From Nymphaea colorata (Eukaryota > Streptophyta > Magnoliopsida > Nymphaeales > Nymphaeaceae), in NCBI RefSeq assembly GCF_008831285.2, contig NC_045139.1, forward strand, positions 18,272,354-18,336,353: a stretch of DNA of 64,000 nucleotides, in the 5' to 3' direction. How positions within the stretch are numbered: position 1 is the first letter of the stretch; every line of letters starts with the position of its first letter. The notes under the pieces were generated by a model, which was not told where the DNA came from, searched no databases, and saw only the letters and a program-made list of their open reading frames with translations. The position numbers and the translations under genes were made by a program. Below, piece after piece: positions 1 through 12,314 of the stretch.

Positions 1-708
1 TATTGTCATGGTCATGCGCATGAATCGCAAACAAGAATAAGGCGAATATTAGTTTTTTAAAAAAATTTAAGCAAGGAAAAAATTATGATTAGTGACCCGC
101 AAAGCCCGACTCAAAAGTTATCATTAATTTAACATTACAAGCAACATGTTGTAAATTATTGAGCAAAATAATTTGAGAGCCATAATTAATTAGTTCACAT
201 TGTTCTTATACCACATGTGGGTATGCCAAATTGTCAGCACATCCAATAAGATCTTTTATCTGCAGACCGGTTAACCTCAAATTTTATATATTTATATACA
301 CAATATCTCTCCAATATATAGTAATTGCCTCTTAACCAAATATATCTGGCTTAGCCACTGCATGTTAGTTAATTTCATATATATATATATATCAAGAGAA
401 AACATCTAATTTCATCCATGAACACGGTAGATATCGCGATCAGTCTAAGTTTCCACCCCTTTTTATCATAAAACTTATTATGCATGAACACTAGTTACAT
501 GCACATTCAAGTGCATAAAAAATTGTTCAGATAGGTATGTAATGGATAAATATCGTTGAAAGAAAATGAGACTTTTAGAAAGATGAAAAGTAGTTTAAAA
601 AAATGTTAAAAAGTTTAACGTGTATATTTTTTCTAAAAAAATTCTAAAAATACCCCGATCTCCTTCTTTTTTCTTCAGTGTATATTCGTTGCGTACACAC
701 GCCGCCGG
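1..708. other. Non-coding flank, part of segmental duplication
   Basis: No gene is seen. The stretch from about 60 to 500 is a diverged copy of 8090-8600 and of 14360-14650: all three carry a GACCCG(C/T)AAA word followed by CTCAAAA and a later run about TTAGTTCACAT and a CCACATG motif. It is the left flank of duplication unit A. The part from 540 to 700 is T-rich. Confidence 0.6.
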
Positions 709-1080
709 TGCACGCAACTCAATCTCACTTTGATGTTCAGCAACAAACCTTTTCTCTATCGTTTGCGATGAAGAGAAGATCAAGAGCAAAGAGCATTTGG
801 GACAAGAGACTTTGTCTAACTAACTAGCCTTATCAGTGTTTTCAAAATATTTTGAATCGGTGAATGCATGAGCGATAAATTCGAGTCCATCATCCTTTAT
901 TGGATCTCTAGCTAAAAATACTTTTGGCTGCGATTTTGTGATCTTTAGCGTCTGTTGACAATTTCATCGCATCCGCTACTATTGGCCCACCGGCATTAAA
1001 TCGTCGCCGTCTTCTGAAAACGATGAAGCCGTTGATTGGGTCTCCATTCGGCTGATGATCTTCTCTACAAGAACCTCCGC
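709..1080 (+). repeat. Duplicated upstream block (copy 1 of 2)
   Basis: This block is closely matched in direct orientation by 4561-4915, including the phrases CAATCTCACTTTGATGTT, ATTTTGAATCGGT and ACTATTGGCCCACCGG. A shorter, more diverged relative lies at 1310-1500. In both long copies it ends in a segment that precedes a DC1 exon, so it looks like the promoter flank of the Asp/Cys-tailed DC1 family. Confidence 0.8.
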
Positions 1081-2826
1081 CGGCAGAGCAGCCCCTCACT
1101 CTCGTAAAAACTCCAGCCACAGGGAAATATATTATTATTGTTATGCATTAGAATACTGTTGAGGGAGAAAAACTCTTGATTGATTCCTGCATTTAAGGAT
1201 TTTATGTAACGTGTTTGTGTATAACCAACTCCATTTCTTTTTTTTCTCCCTACCCCATTTTTTTTAAGTGTATGTACACAATCGATCTCACTATTCTATC
1301 CATATGCAATTTTGATCTTCACCAACAAATCTTTTCTCGATCGTTTGCTATCAAGAGAAGTTCGAGAGAAAAGAAGGCAATCGGGACAAGAGACTTTGTC
1401 CAATTAACTAGTCTTTTCTGTGTCGTCATAATCATCTTAATCGGTCAATACATGGACGGTTAACCAGTCTTTTCAGTGTTCAATGCAATGTCATTAAATC
1501 CGCGACTCTTGGCCACCGGCATTAAATCGGAGTCGTTGTTCTGAAAACGATGGAAAGGTTGAATGGGTCTTCGTTCGGCTGATGCCGGGGAGCTAGCGGA
1601 GTTGTAGTGCAGAGTGCCATGGCCGGGACTATAACCCATTTCAGCCACAGGGGGCACGCTCTCACGGCCATGGCTCCCAGTGTTTCGGTGCCATGCTCTG
1701 TCAACAAGACGGGCAAATGCAGGGATTTTATGCTTGCCAGACATGCCAGTATTACCTGGGCTTCGTCTGCGCTAAGCTCGAGAAGAGAAGACTCACATCC
1801 AGGCTCATGAACAGCATCCTCTCACTCTCGTAACAACTCCAGCCACAGGAAACGTCCCCATAATTTGCAGGGCCTGTGGGGGCTGGATTCTAGGCTGGAG
1901 ATATAGCTGCAGCTGCCGCTGCAACTATTACCTGCACGCTGCCTGCGCCCATTGGCCGAAGACGATAGAAACGGCCGGAGATCACGAGCACCCGCTTAAC
2001 CTGCACTTTTCGGCCGGTCCTCAGCCCCGCTCCGACGAAGGAATCAACTACACGCGGTGTGGTCATGGAGACAAAGGGCTGTGGGGTTACGACTGCAGTA
2101 CCTGCGGCAGTGGGTTCTTCCAGCACTTAGGTAACAGCAGTTCTACCGGCCACAGAATCTGAAAATCTGTTCTCAAATCTTTCAATTTGTATATACCATA
2201 GTGTTCAAAATTTTGGGTGCCACCGTACTTTGATGTAGAGATTATATAATTTCCTTCCTACAAGTTGATTCTTGATTACTTTAATCATAACTACAAATAT
2301 CACCTTTCAGATTCAGATGATAAGGCTTTGTGCGGGTCTAAAATGACTTTTTTTAACAAGAAAAAGGTGGAAAGTTTTAGCAAATTTTGACACAATGAAT
2401 CTTTCAGTGAAAAAAAGGTGGTCAAAACCTTAAAAATAAAATGTGAAAATAAGAAACTGGTAACTAAAAACTGTAAAAAAACACAAAAATGAAAAAAATG
2501 AAAAAAAGAAGAGTTAAATTGAAGGCATTATTAATACACCTACACAACCGACTGATTGTGCTACTCATCAATGAAACAAACAAATAAAAAGAGAGAATGA
2601 GCGCTACGGTGCTAAGTGAAATCGCATCATTAATGATTATTTTCGTGCTATCTTGACTTATTTAAGTTGATACTCAATATACAACAATAATTTAGATTTT
2701 AATTATTAATTTATCGGTATTAACACTTCTTTTTTTATCATTTTTCAGATTGCGCAGCCGCTATAGCGTTTGTTGCTTCCGAAGACCCTGTAAGTCCTCT
2801 TCTACGTTCCTATTTTCCTTAGATTG

Positions 2827-2829
<3 letters not shown>

Positions 2830-2897
<68 letters not shown>
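2830..2897. repeat. (TA)n microsatellite
   Basis: An uninterrupted TA dinucleotide run of about 68 bases, followed by a short GAGA run. It lies in the second intron of copy A, just after exon 2. Copy B has only a short TATA run at the same place, so the array expanded after the duplication. Confidence 0.98.
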
Positions 2898-2899
<2 letters not shown>

Positions 2900-3499
2900 A
2901 GAGAGAAAGAGAGAGAGAATGCACACTTCTATACCACCATATCTATCATATTTGATCAAAAATTGACACTAAACAATAAAAAAAATGATGGTTGACTCTC
3001 TTTCTTTTAAACCACTGGGAAGCCCTACCAGGCAGTCCCATTTTAGATTTTTTTTTTTAAGTGCTGTACATTTTAGTTTTTTATATTTTCATAATTCTCA
3101 TTTTATTTTTCAAAAGTAGTTTTTTTTTCACTTTAATGAAAATATTTTAGTCATTACATACACCTATGCACGCACAAGGAAGAGTTCCATCAACCCAACC
3201 CCCTCCGCGCCCACCTATTGAAGATGATGGGTAGACTTCCCTTGCAAAGAACGGAGGGAAGGCAAAATGTTACCTCCCTCATCATACGTTTTTTTATATT
3301 AAAAAAAGGATCAAATGGTGTCAAATATATATATATATATATAAATTTTTGTATATATAAATTTTTGTTTGGTAGGATACTCATTCAATACCTTTAATGT
3401 AAGTACAACAATCAAATATATCAAAACATTAACATACATATTAAACAAACTTTGTGAGGCTGGTGTGGGCAGATGCCCACACCAACCACCAACCACCAT

Positions 3500-3920
3500 G
3501 TGGCTGATATAAGGTAAGATTAATTAAAAGCAGCTGTAGATGTTTAAAAAGTTACGGAGACCACTATGAATATAAATATTCAATGTTGTTGCAAGCACCG
3601 GTAATACCTTTTATAGCAAGGGTTTACAACCAGGCAATGAAAATGAGGAGACATGTATGGCTGATGTAGACCATGGTTCGCAAATTAGTGAGTCGGACTT
3701 AGATTGGCTGATGACCAGGTCATTAGGTCAATCAGTTAATATGATTCGTTCGATCGAGTTTTAAAATAACCTGAGTTCGGGAGCAAACGAAGCGAAACCT
3801 TGACTTGTGAGTCTATGACTAGGTTTTCTAGCGATCCAAATAGATTCAGGTAATTAATTCTCAAGTCCAGTCGGCCAGTCAGCTTTGATTTCAACTAAAA
3901 GTAACACGTTTGTCTCCGCT
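3500..3920 (+). repeat. Intron 2 sequence shared with copy B
   Basis: From AAGGTAAGATTAATTAAA to the start of exon 3 this stretch matches 10577-11050 (intron 2 of copy B). Both include GAATATAAATATTCAATG and the GCTGATGACC word. It supports the view that A and B are duplicates of the whole gene and not retrocopies. Confidence 0.75.
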
Positions 3921-4560
3921 CTCACCTGCTTAAGTCGTGCATCTTCTGGTGGCGCAGCTTGATGTAGGTGAAACGGTGGATACGATGGTGGATGTTGCGA
4001 ACGGCATAGGCAACAATGATGGAGGTGGCGCTGCCATTGACGGGCCGGGTTCCTTGTGGGAACTGGTTGAGCTCCTAGTACCCAACCGCTTCTCTGCACC
4101 TATTTCTCTCGTAACACAATTGGTTCCCCCTGATCCAGCGCAAACAGTGTCTGCAACAGCCCCCAATGCTGCACCAGCGAATAACCAAACAAGCCATCAT
4201 GACGACGACTGCTGCTGTGATGATGTCGACGATTCTTGCTGCTAAGTTCTTGAATGTATTTGTTCGTAGCATAAGTTAGAACATTAGTTCTATTCTACCT
4301 CAGCAAATAAAGTCTTTTCTGTTTGAATGTTGGAGAATCAGTTTGTGCATTGATATGTAAAGTAGCGAAGCAATATTAATGGAGTAGGAGCATCAGAGCT
4401 GTGTTGAAGATCAGAGAAATAAATCATGTTGATGGTTTGAGACTTAGAGCTCCATTTAGTTCTTCTTCCACTACCTGTTTGACTGTGACTGTTGTTATAG
4501 TTGTTTCCCCCAAGCTTGTTCCCAACTTGTAAATCTCTTTCTTTTTTCTTGTGCACCCAA

Positions 4561-4915
4561 GTCAATCTCACTTTGATGTTTACCAACAAACCTTTTCTCT
4601 ATCGTTTCCGATCAAGCGAAGATCAAGAGCAAAGGGCACTAGGGACAAGAGAGTTTGTCTAATTTAACTAGCCTTATCAGTGATGTCAAAATATTTTGAA
4701 TCGGTCAATGCATGAATAATAAATTCGAGTCCATCATCCTTTGTCGGATATCTAGCTAAAAATACTTTTGGCTACGGTTTTGTGATCTTTAGCGACTGTT
4801 GAGAATTTCATCGCATCGGCTACTATTGGCCCACCGGTATTAAATCGTCGTTGCTGTTCTGAAGAGGATGAAGCCGTTGATTGGGTCTCCATTGGCTGAT
4901 GATCTTAGAACCTCC
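4561..4915 (+). repeat. Duplicated upstream block (copy 2 of 2)
   Basis: Direct repeat of 709-1080. It leads into the truncated DC1 exon 1 fragment at 4958, in the same order as expected for a promoter followed by its gene. Confidence 0.8.
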
Positions 4916-4957
4916 GCCGACTGCACGGGAGCTAGAAGTGGCGTAGAGCAAGGTGCC

Positions 4958-5008
4958 ATGGTCGGGACGAATACGATAACCTATTTCAGCCACTGGGAGC
5001 ACGCTCTG
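4958..5008 (+). pseudogene. Truncated DC1 exon 1 fragment
   Basis: Begins GCCATGGTCGGG and reads as a start Met, then ITYFSHWEHAL, the first DC1 histidines of the tailed family. The match stops at GCTCTG, where the sequence jumps to TGTATAACTAACTCC, a phrase also found at 1216. It is a relic of a further copy, cut about 50 bases into its coding region. Confidence 0.75.
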
Positions 5009-6485
5009 TGTATAACTAACTCCATTTCTTTTTTTTCTCCGCCCTAAGTATTCAACTCCATCTATTTCAACTTTATCGTGTTCTTAAATTGAAGCTGAAC
5101 GCAATAGAAGGTTAACTTTAAGCACCTTTGTAAAAATCTGACTAGAGAATATAAGGTAAAAATCTGAGTGCAAATTCGAGCTCGGCTCGTTTGCATGCAC
5201 ACAAAAAAGGGAAAGCAGTTCATGTTTGGATTCCAAGGAAGGCCATGGAAATGATGTGTTGAGTTTCAGTTTATAAGTTGATCTATGATTCAATAACCAA
5301 GTTTACTTTGAGCACCCACAACTTAGAAATGCCTACAACAATAATACACGCACGATAATAATCTATGATTCAAAAAACTAAACTACAGTAATATACCATA
5401 CGCACAACATAGAAATGCAAAAGTCTGCCTTCATGCATTTCAGCAATCACTGGGTGAACATCTTGGCAAGTCCATGGAACCGGCGGGGAGGAAAAGAGAG
5501 AGAGACAGAGATTCCGGATAGCTCTCAAGTCTCACCGGTGGATGCTGATGCACAGAGGAAGAAAGCTTCAGTTGCAGTTGCCTGTTGGTGAGGAGGAGGA
5601 ACTCAAACATTCTGTTGGCTTGTTGCCTTGAATGCCGCCCAAAAACAATAGGGTGTGGAAAAACCAATAGATTTTGAAAGCCGCTGCTTTGAAAGCTGCT
5701 GGTCTGCTGTTGCTGCCTGCACAGGCACAGCCTGTGGGAGGAGGGTCGGTGACCAGCCGACAGGAGGGGTCGATTGAGAGAAGAGAGTTAGAGAGAGAAA
5801 CAGAAAAAAAAGAGAGAAATTAGTCCAAATTGAAATGCATATGAAGACAATAAAAGCAGAATGAGAAAAGTGAGGATCGAATTCCCTCGTTTACAAACTC
5901 GAGTTTCAATTGAAACTTGACCTTGGAGCCCAGCTCGAGTCAGTATTTTTGAACGAATTCGAGCCGAGCATGGCTCGTTGTACATTCCTACTTATTCTTC
6001 TCCGGTCTCCACAACTTAGCCTGATTTAATTTCTCCCTCATTAACTGTCCACGTAAACACGTGAGATGTTCAATATGATGGGGAAGGTAAGATCTAATGC
6101 TTGGAAATTTAATTCGTTTACCATTTACCTATGAATCCCCATGTCGACCCAATAATTTAGACGCGGCCTGTTCAGATAGCTATGACCTCAGCTTGACTTT
6201 GTCCAATCTGACTCCCTTGGAAAAAAAAAAAAAGGATTGAGGGAATTTAAGATTTTTTTATAAAAAAATGTATATTTTAGACTTTTATTATTTTCGTAAT
6301 CTTCTTTTTAACTTTTTCAAAATCTTTTTTTTATAAAAAAAGAAACTGTAGTAGGGGTACTTTCTTTATTGCATGCCCATATTGTGCACACAATTTCCCT
6401 TTAGGTGGTTAAGTTGACAGAGTGATAGTTCCTTTTTTTCCTCTCTCTCTCTTTCTATATATATATTACTTTCGTGTTTTCTCTG
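5009..6485. other. Intergenic, no gene seen
   Basis: No supported gene. 5050-5290 is repeated at 12950-13170 (shared CATGTTTGGATTCCAAGGA). Around 5870-5960 there are GAATTCGAG/CTCGAGT words of a dispersed repeat also seen at 13020-13380 and 36900-37380. 6000-6200 starts a block that is repeated at 7080-7300 and 13380-13560. Confidence 0.6.
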
Positions 6486-6715
6486 AACTGGTGGAGCTGC
6501 TGCTACCCCATCGCTTCTCTGAACCTATTTCTTTCGTAACACAGTTGGTTCCCCCTGATCCTCTCCAAACAATGTCTGCAAATGCTGCACCTCCGAACAA
6601 CCAAACAAGCCCTGATGACGACGACTGCTGCTGTGATGATGACGACGACGACTGCGACTGTGATGATGATGACGGCGATTGTTGCTGCTGCATTCTTCAA
6701 TGTATTTGTTCGTAG
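6486..6715 (+). pseudogene. Isolated exon 3 of the Asp/Cys-tail DC1 family
   Basis: Only the 3' part of the last exon is present. It starts at ELVELLLPHRFSEPI and runs through PPDP, NNQTSPDDDD and an Asp/Cys repeat to the terminus ILQCICS, then TAG. This is the only copy in the window whose tail stays open to the C(I/L)CS end; copies A, B and C stop earlier or are shifted. An AATAAA signal follows at 6747-6752, as in the other copies. Upstream there is only a TATA/CTCT microsatellite and no exon 1 or 2, so it cannot make the full protein. Confidence 0.8.
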
Positions 6716-7079
6716 CATAAGTTGGAACGTTAATTCTGCCTCAAGAAATAAAGTCTTTTCTATTTGAATGTTGAAGCATCAGTTTGTGCATTGATATGTA
6801 AAGTAGGGGAGCAATATTGATGGAGTAGGAGCATCAGAGCTGTGTTGAAGATCAGAGAAATAGAAGTGAAGGGGCGAAGCATATTGGTGGTTAGAGTGAC
6901 TTAAGAGCTCCATTTAGTTCTTGCTCCGCTACCTGTTTGACAGTGACCGTGACTGTAACTGAAAATCTATGTTGCATTCTAAGTTAGAAAATTGATTCAT
7001 GACGCAAACGGGGCCCCCATTGAGGGTTGGGCCTCTCCCTGTTATGTCAAAAACATATAAGTAGATTGATCCGTACTTA

Positions 7080-7560
7080 GAAATAGACTCACATAAAGTA
7101 TCAAAACTTAGCCTGATTTAATTTCTCCCTCATTAATGGCCTTCGATTATCCACTCAAACACGTCTAAATGTTCAATACGATGGGAAAGGTGAGATTTGA
7201 TGCTTGGAGATTTAATTCTTTGACAACTTAGCTATAAATCCCAACGTGGACGCAATAATTTAGACGCGGCCTGTTGAAATAGGTATGATCTCAGCTAGGC
7301 TTTCTCTCCAATGTTCCGTGGCCCCAAGATATGAACCTTCCACATGATGAAGTGGAGGCTTTCTCCACTCAAACACGACTCGTCATTGAATTGGACATGA
7401 CAATTTGTTCAATTAATTGAAATTTAATGATGAGGAAAAGGTTGTACATAATTCCCAGGGAAGAAATTAGAATTCACGTTACATCGGAGGTGTCTCAAGG
7501 GTGGGTTAGGAGACTAATTAATTTTGAGGACTGTGTCTTAGGGAGCTCCCTGCCTTCTTC
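7080..7560 (+). repeat. Segmental duplicate block (partner 13380-13800)
   Basis: Shares with 13380-13800 the order GATTTAATTTCTCCC, CACTCAAACACG, TTTAGACGCGGCCTGTTGAAAT and TTCAATTAATTGAAATTTAATG. A third, shorter copy starts near 6020. There is no gene inside. Confidence 0.8.
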
Positions 7561-7759
7561 CCCTTTTTCTTTTCTTTCTTACTACATCACAACAACTAGC
7601 GTTAGGTGGTGCGTTTCATGTATGCATTGGTTTGTGCATGCAACAAATATACATTAGATAAAAAAAGGGGGGTTGAGGAATTTAAGAATTCTTTATGACG
7701 AAATGTATATTTTATACTTTTGTTATTTTAATAATCTCCTTTTCAACCTTCTCAAAATC

Positions 7760-7965
7760 TCTTTTTTAAATATCAAATACCTTTTTTAAAGTTTTAAATT
7801 GAATAATTTTAAAAATGCTTATTCTCTGTGAATTCAAGTCGAGTCGTGTTAAAATAGTCTCTGTGAATTTTCTATTTCAAATACCTTTTTAAAAGTTTCA
7901 AATTGAATGATTTTAAAATACTTATTCCCTGTGAATTCAAGTCGAGTCGTGTTAAAATATTCTCT
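7760..7965 (+). repeat. Tandem duplication, about 100-bp unit
   Basis: A unit containing GTGAATTCAAGTCGAGTCG followed by TGTTAAAATA occurs twice in a row, near 7829 and near 7930, with the same flanks (AAATACCTTTTT before). A single copy is at 14218-14300, so the tandem step is specific to this unit. Confidence 0.85.
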
Positions 7966-8089
7966 GTAAATTTTTAATTCCTTTTTATTTCCAGTACAAC
8001 CGTCGCCTATAGACCGGTCGAGCTTAGATTGACCACGAAAATTAGTCCTCCGGTGGTGCATGTCACTCCCTGGTCGTGCATGTTACTCC

Positions 8090-8600
8090 CTTCTGACCCG
8101 TAAAACCCCTCAAAAGTTATCATTTTTTTTTAAAATATAACATTTACATGCAATTAGGGTCCCGTGAGAATTTTTTTTTTTTTGTCCAGGCCAAATTATT
8201 AGTACGGTCTAAATAAATTTTTCAAAATATTTTATATATTAAACTAATTTTTTTAAAATTTATAAGCAAAATTTTGATTTTCTAAAATCTGATACTTACA
8301 ACTAATTAGTTCACATAGTTCTTATACCACATGCACGTATGTCTGAGTAATTATCCACACGGTCCAATAAAAATCATTTATTAGATGTTGGTGAACATTA
8401 AGTTTTTATATAATTACATATAAAATGCCTCTCAAATATATATCATATCCCTTTAACTCTCAAATATATATCATATCCCTTTAACTAAATACGTCTGGCT
8501 CTGCCATTATATGTCGGCTAAATATCAAAAAGAAAACATTTAATTTGATCATGAACATATTGAATATTGTGATCAATCCATTTTTGCACCTATTCTTTTC
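8090..8600 (+). repeat. Segmental duplicate block, left flank of unit B
   Basis: Diverged copy of about 60-500 and of 14360-14650. It contains a 28-base local tandem at 8429-8484 (CTCAAATATATATCATATCC twice). No gene. Confidence 0.65.
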
Positions 8601-9360
8601 CATGAAACTAACTGTGTATAAAGACTGGTTAAGAATATGCTCAAAAAGTTGTGAATAAAAAAGAGGGAGATTTTTAAAAGTATAAAAAAGATACTATAAA
8701 AATATTTAAAATTTTAAAATATACTTTATAATAAATTATAAAGTACCCTGCCCCTGTCACGGGCTCACGGCGTGTGTGTGTGTGTATGAAGGGCAATTCT
8801 CTCGATGGACGCATATGCGGTGTCCACAATCGCGTAGAGTCACACGGGGAAGAGCAAATGAAAGCTCATCGTCGAGTAGGGCAATGGTCAGTCGCTTTAA
8901 TGACATAGTGTCGACAACTGACTTTGGATGGAGACTTTTTCTTAAAAAGAAATCTACCCCCTCTTAGATTCCGAATGGAAGTAGATAAACGCTTAGAGAA
9001 ATGATAGTGTTTGGAAAGGCTTCATGGTCACAGCTTGTCGAGGGTTTATTGGGGGACAATCCTAGATGGTGTACTGAGTGCCTAGAACTTTTTGTCTAAT
9101 CACAGTTTCAAAAACATTGATATATTAAAATTGAGTTAAAACTGACCAAAGGATTGAACCATTGAAAAACCATTGATGTGGTCAAATAAAACTTGACAAA
9201 GTCAGCCGTAACTGTTTTTCTTTCCTTAAAGTGTATGTTGGTTGCACACACTACACAAGTAGATGGAGCCGTTGAATTGGTCTTCGTTCGGCTGATGATC
9301 TTCTGTATAAGAAGCTTCGCCGACAGCCGGGGAGCTGGCGGAGTTGTAGTGCAGAGTGCC

Positions 9361-11399
9361 ATGGCCGGGATGATAACCCATTTCAGCCACAGGGAGCACG
9401 CTCTCACGGCCATGGCTCCCGATCTTCGGTGCAATGCTCTGTCTGCAAGAGGAGCAAATGCGTTGCCAAGGGATTTTATGGTTGCAAGACATGCCAGTAT
9501 TACCTGGGCTTCGTCTGCGCTATGCTCGAAGAGAAGACTCACATCAGGGCTCATGAACAGCACCCCCTCACTCTTGTAACAACTCCAGCCACAGGGAACG
9601 TCCCCAGAATTTGTAGGGCCTGTGGGGGCCAGATTCTACGCAGGAGAAGTAGCTGCAGCTGCAGCTATGACCTGCACGCTGCGTGCGCCCATTGGCCGAA
9701 GACGATAGGGACGAGCACCCGCTTAACCTGCACGTTCCCGCCGGTCCTCAGCCTCGCCCCGGCAAAGGAATCAACTGCAGGCGGTGTGGTCATGGCGATA
9801 AAGGGCTGTGGCGTTACGGCTGCAGCACCTGCGGTAGTGGGTTCTTCCACCACTTAGGTAAACAGCAGTTTCTACCAGTCCATCAGAATCTGAAAACATG
9901 TTCAATCTTTCAATTTGTATATACCATAGTGCTCAAAATTATGGGTGCCATCGTACTTTAATGTAGAGATTATATTATTCCCTTCCTACAAGTTGATTCT
10001 TGATTACTTTAACCATAACTACAAATATCATCTCCCAGATTCAAATGATAAGGCTTTGTGCGGGTATAAAATGACGAAGCTTTTTTTACAAGAAAAAAAT
10101 GGAAAAATGTTAACAAATTTTAGCAGAATAATCTTTCAGTGCAAAAATGTGAAACGTGAAAATAAGAAACTGACAACTAAAAACTGTAAAAAACACAAAA
10201 ATGGGAAAAAATAAAAAAAAGAAAGAAAAATTAAATTGAAGGCATTATTAATACACCTATTCACCCGACTGATTGTGCTACCCATCATTGGAAGAAAGAA
10301 ATAAAGAGAGAGAATGAGTGCTACGGACTACGGTGCTAAGTGAAGTTGCTTCGTTAATGATTATTTTCGTGCAATCTTGACTTACCTAAATTTGATTCTC
10401 AATATACAACAACAAATAATTAGATTTTAATTACTAATTTATCGGTATTAACACACTTTCTCTTTTTCTTCATTTTTCAGATTGCGCCGCAGCTATTGCA
10501 TTTGTTGCTTCTGAAAACCCTGTAAGTTCTCTTCTATGTTCCTCTCTTCCTCAATTTACTTATACATATATATATAAAAGGTAAGATTAATTAAAAGCAG
10601 TTGAATGCTAAATGTTGCTGGATGTTTAGAAAATTTAAGAAGATCATGGAGACCACCATGAATATAAATATTCAATGTTGTTGCAAGTATCGCTAATTCA
10701 TTTTATAGTCTAGGGCTTAATAGCTAAAGAACATGGGGAGATGTTGTTGCAAGTATCGCTAATTCCTTTTATAATCAAGGGCTTAATAGCTTATGAAAAT
10801 GGGCTGACATGTATGTAGACAAATTCGTGAGTTGGACTTGAATTGGCTGATGACCGCCAACCTTGACTTATGGCTAGGTTTTTTAGCGACCTGAGTTGAT
10901 GAGAGTAATTCTGAAGTCTAACTCGGCAAATCAGCCAACTATGATGTGAACAATTATTCACACCAAGCAACGTAAATAGTCTTTTCATTTCAACTAAAAG
11001 TTACAGGTTTGTTTGTCTGCGCTCTCACCTGCTTAAGTCGAGCATCATTTGCAGGCGGAGCTTGATATTGGTGAAACGGTGGATACGATACAAATTGTGG
11101 TGGACGTTTTGAACGGCATGGGCAACGATGATGGGGGTGGCGCTGCCATTGACGGGCCCGATTCCTTGTGGGAACTCTTTGAGCTCCTAGTACCCGACCG
11201 CTTCTCTCAACCTCTTTCTCTCATAGCACAATTGGTTCCCCCTGATCCTGTGCAAATAATGTCTCCAAATGCTGCACCCGCCAGTAACCAAACAAGCTCT
11301 GATGATGACGACGACTGCAACTGTGATGATGACAACGACTGCAACTGTGATGACGATGACGACGACTGCAACTGTGATGACGACGACGACTGTTGCTGA
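9361..11399 (+). pseudogene. DC1-domain Asp/Cys-tail gene, copy B (three exons, two frameshifts)
   Basis: Exon 1 is 9361-9857. It starts at the ATG in GTGCCATGGCCGGG and has three DC1 segments, but one base is missing near 9425 (GATCTTCGG where copy C has GATGTTTCGG) and 13 bases are missing near 9710, so the frame changes twice. Exon 2 is 10481-10521, 41 bases, with TTTTTCAG and GTAAGT sites. Exon 3 is 11055-11399 after TTTGCAG. It encodes a hydrophobic segment (LWELFELLVP), a PPDP motif and a tail of four Asp-run/CNC units ending in DDDDDCC. The splice phases are consistent (1, 0). Polyadenylation AATAAA is near 11485. Splicing and the tail look healthy while exon 1 is broken, so loss seems recent, or the reference has errors. 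Confidence 0.87.
10600..10800 (+). repeat. Local tandem duplication in intron 2 of copy B
   Basis: GCAAGTATCGCTAATTC followed by TTTTATA and GGGCTTAATAGCT occurs twice (near 10684 and near 10750). Copy A has one such unit near 3592. Confidence 0.8.
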
Positions 11400-11689
11400 T
11401 TCTTGTGATGATGACGACGATTGTTGCTGATTCTTCAGTGTCTTTGTTCGTAGCATAAGTTAGAACAGTAATTCTGCCTCAACAAATAAAGTCTTTGCTA
11501 TTTGAATGTTGGAGCATCAGTTTGTGAATGTAAAGTAGGGGAGCAATATTAATGGAGTAGGAGTATCAGAGCTGCGTTGAACATTAGAGAAACAGAAGTG
11601 AAGGGGCGAAGCCTATTGATGGTTAGAGTGACTTAGAGCTCCATTTGGTTCTTCTTCCAGTACCTGTTTGACTGTGTCTGTGACTGTGA

Positions 11690-12310
11690 AAATCTATGTT
11701 GCATTCTTGGGTGTTGTGCATAAGTTAGAAATAACGTATTAATTTTTCAGGGGCAATTTTAACTTCTAATTTTGCTCCCTCAGAACAAGGCTCGTTTTCA
11801 CTATGCACCTTAACCACCCATGCAAAAAAAAAAGGGGGCGAGAAGCTTTGTAGTCGAATTTAACAGGAAGAGTCCATTATTTTTCTAAACTTTTTTTTCC
11901 CTTAATGACAAAAACCTGTCATCCTTTAACTGAAAATTTTAGAAACAAATAAAATAAGGTGTATAAGTTTGAGGCCAATAAAAAAAAAACAACTTCCAGC
12001 TCAACTTTTGAAAGTTCATAAATGGGCAATCCACTTCTAAGAGAAAAATACATATTAAAAAAACAGTAAACTTTGTTATAAAGCTGTAAAAATATCCCTA
12101 ACCATTTTTCCATTGGTTGAAAAAAGATATTTTCCTCCTCAATAGAGTTATTTTTGTTATTTAATACCAAAAATTGATGTTTCCTTCTAATAGACGGATA
12201 TTTAAAAATTTTATTTCTAAAGTCGGATTGAGGTTCAAGGCTGAGCATTAGTTTTTTACTTGCCTAAATGTTAACTTTTTATTTCTAATTTTTCTGCTTC
12301 TGTTTCTGCT
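11690..12310 (+). repeat. Segmental duplicate block (partner 16690-17280)
   Basis: Both copies contain AATTTTAGAAACAAATAAAA, AGGTGTATAAGTTTGAGG and TTCCTCCTCAATAGAG, in the same order and orientation, downstream of the tailed DC1 copies B and C. The block is the 3' flank of the duplication unit. Minus-strand reading frames here are short and not supported as genes. Confidence 0.85.
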
Positions 12311-12314
12311 TTCA

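Larger units (their letters stand above)
1619..4245 (+). pseudogene. DC1-domain Asp/Cys-tail gene, copy A (three exons, broken)
   Basis: Exon 1 (1619-2130) starts MAGTITHFSHRGHAL and resembles the open copy C, but has a 7-base loss near 1718 and a 2-base gain near 1780, so the DC1 frame is lost. At least two zinc ligands are also gone (a Cys to Asn near 1701 and a Cys to Tyr near 2050). Exon 2 (2749-2789) is intact: TTTTTCAG acceptor, GTAAGT donor, and a Cys that completes the HxxC end of the third DC1 motif. Exon 3 (about 3952-4245) is open, but its ancestral TTGCAG acceptor reads CTGGTG here. It ends in an Asp/Cys tail with a stop before the VLECICS codons. AATAAA lies at 4306-4311. The family match is DC1; the function is unknown. 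It is judged a pseudogene because of the exon 1 frameshifts. Confidence 0.85.

Noticed and set aside
2750-2995. Plus-strand frame rich in Tyr-Ile repeats
   Set aside because: Translation of the (TA)n microsatellite after exon 2 of copy A.
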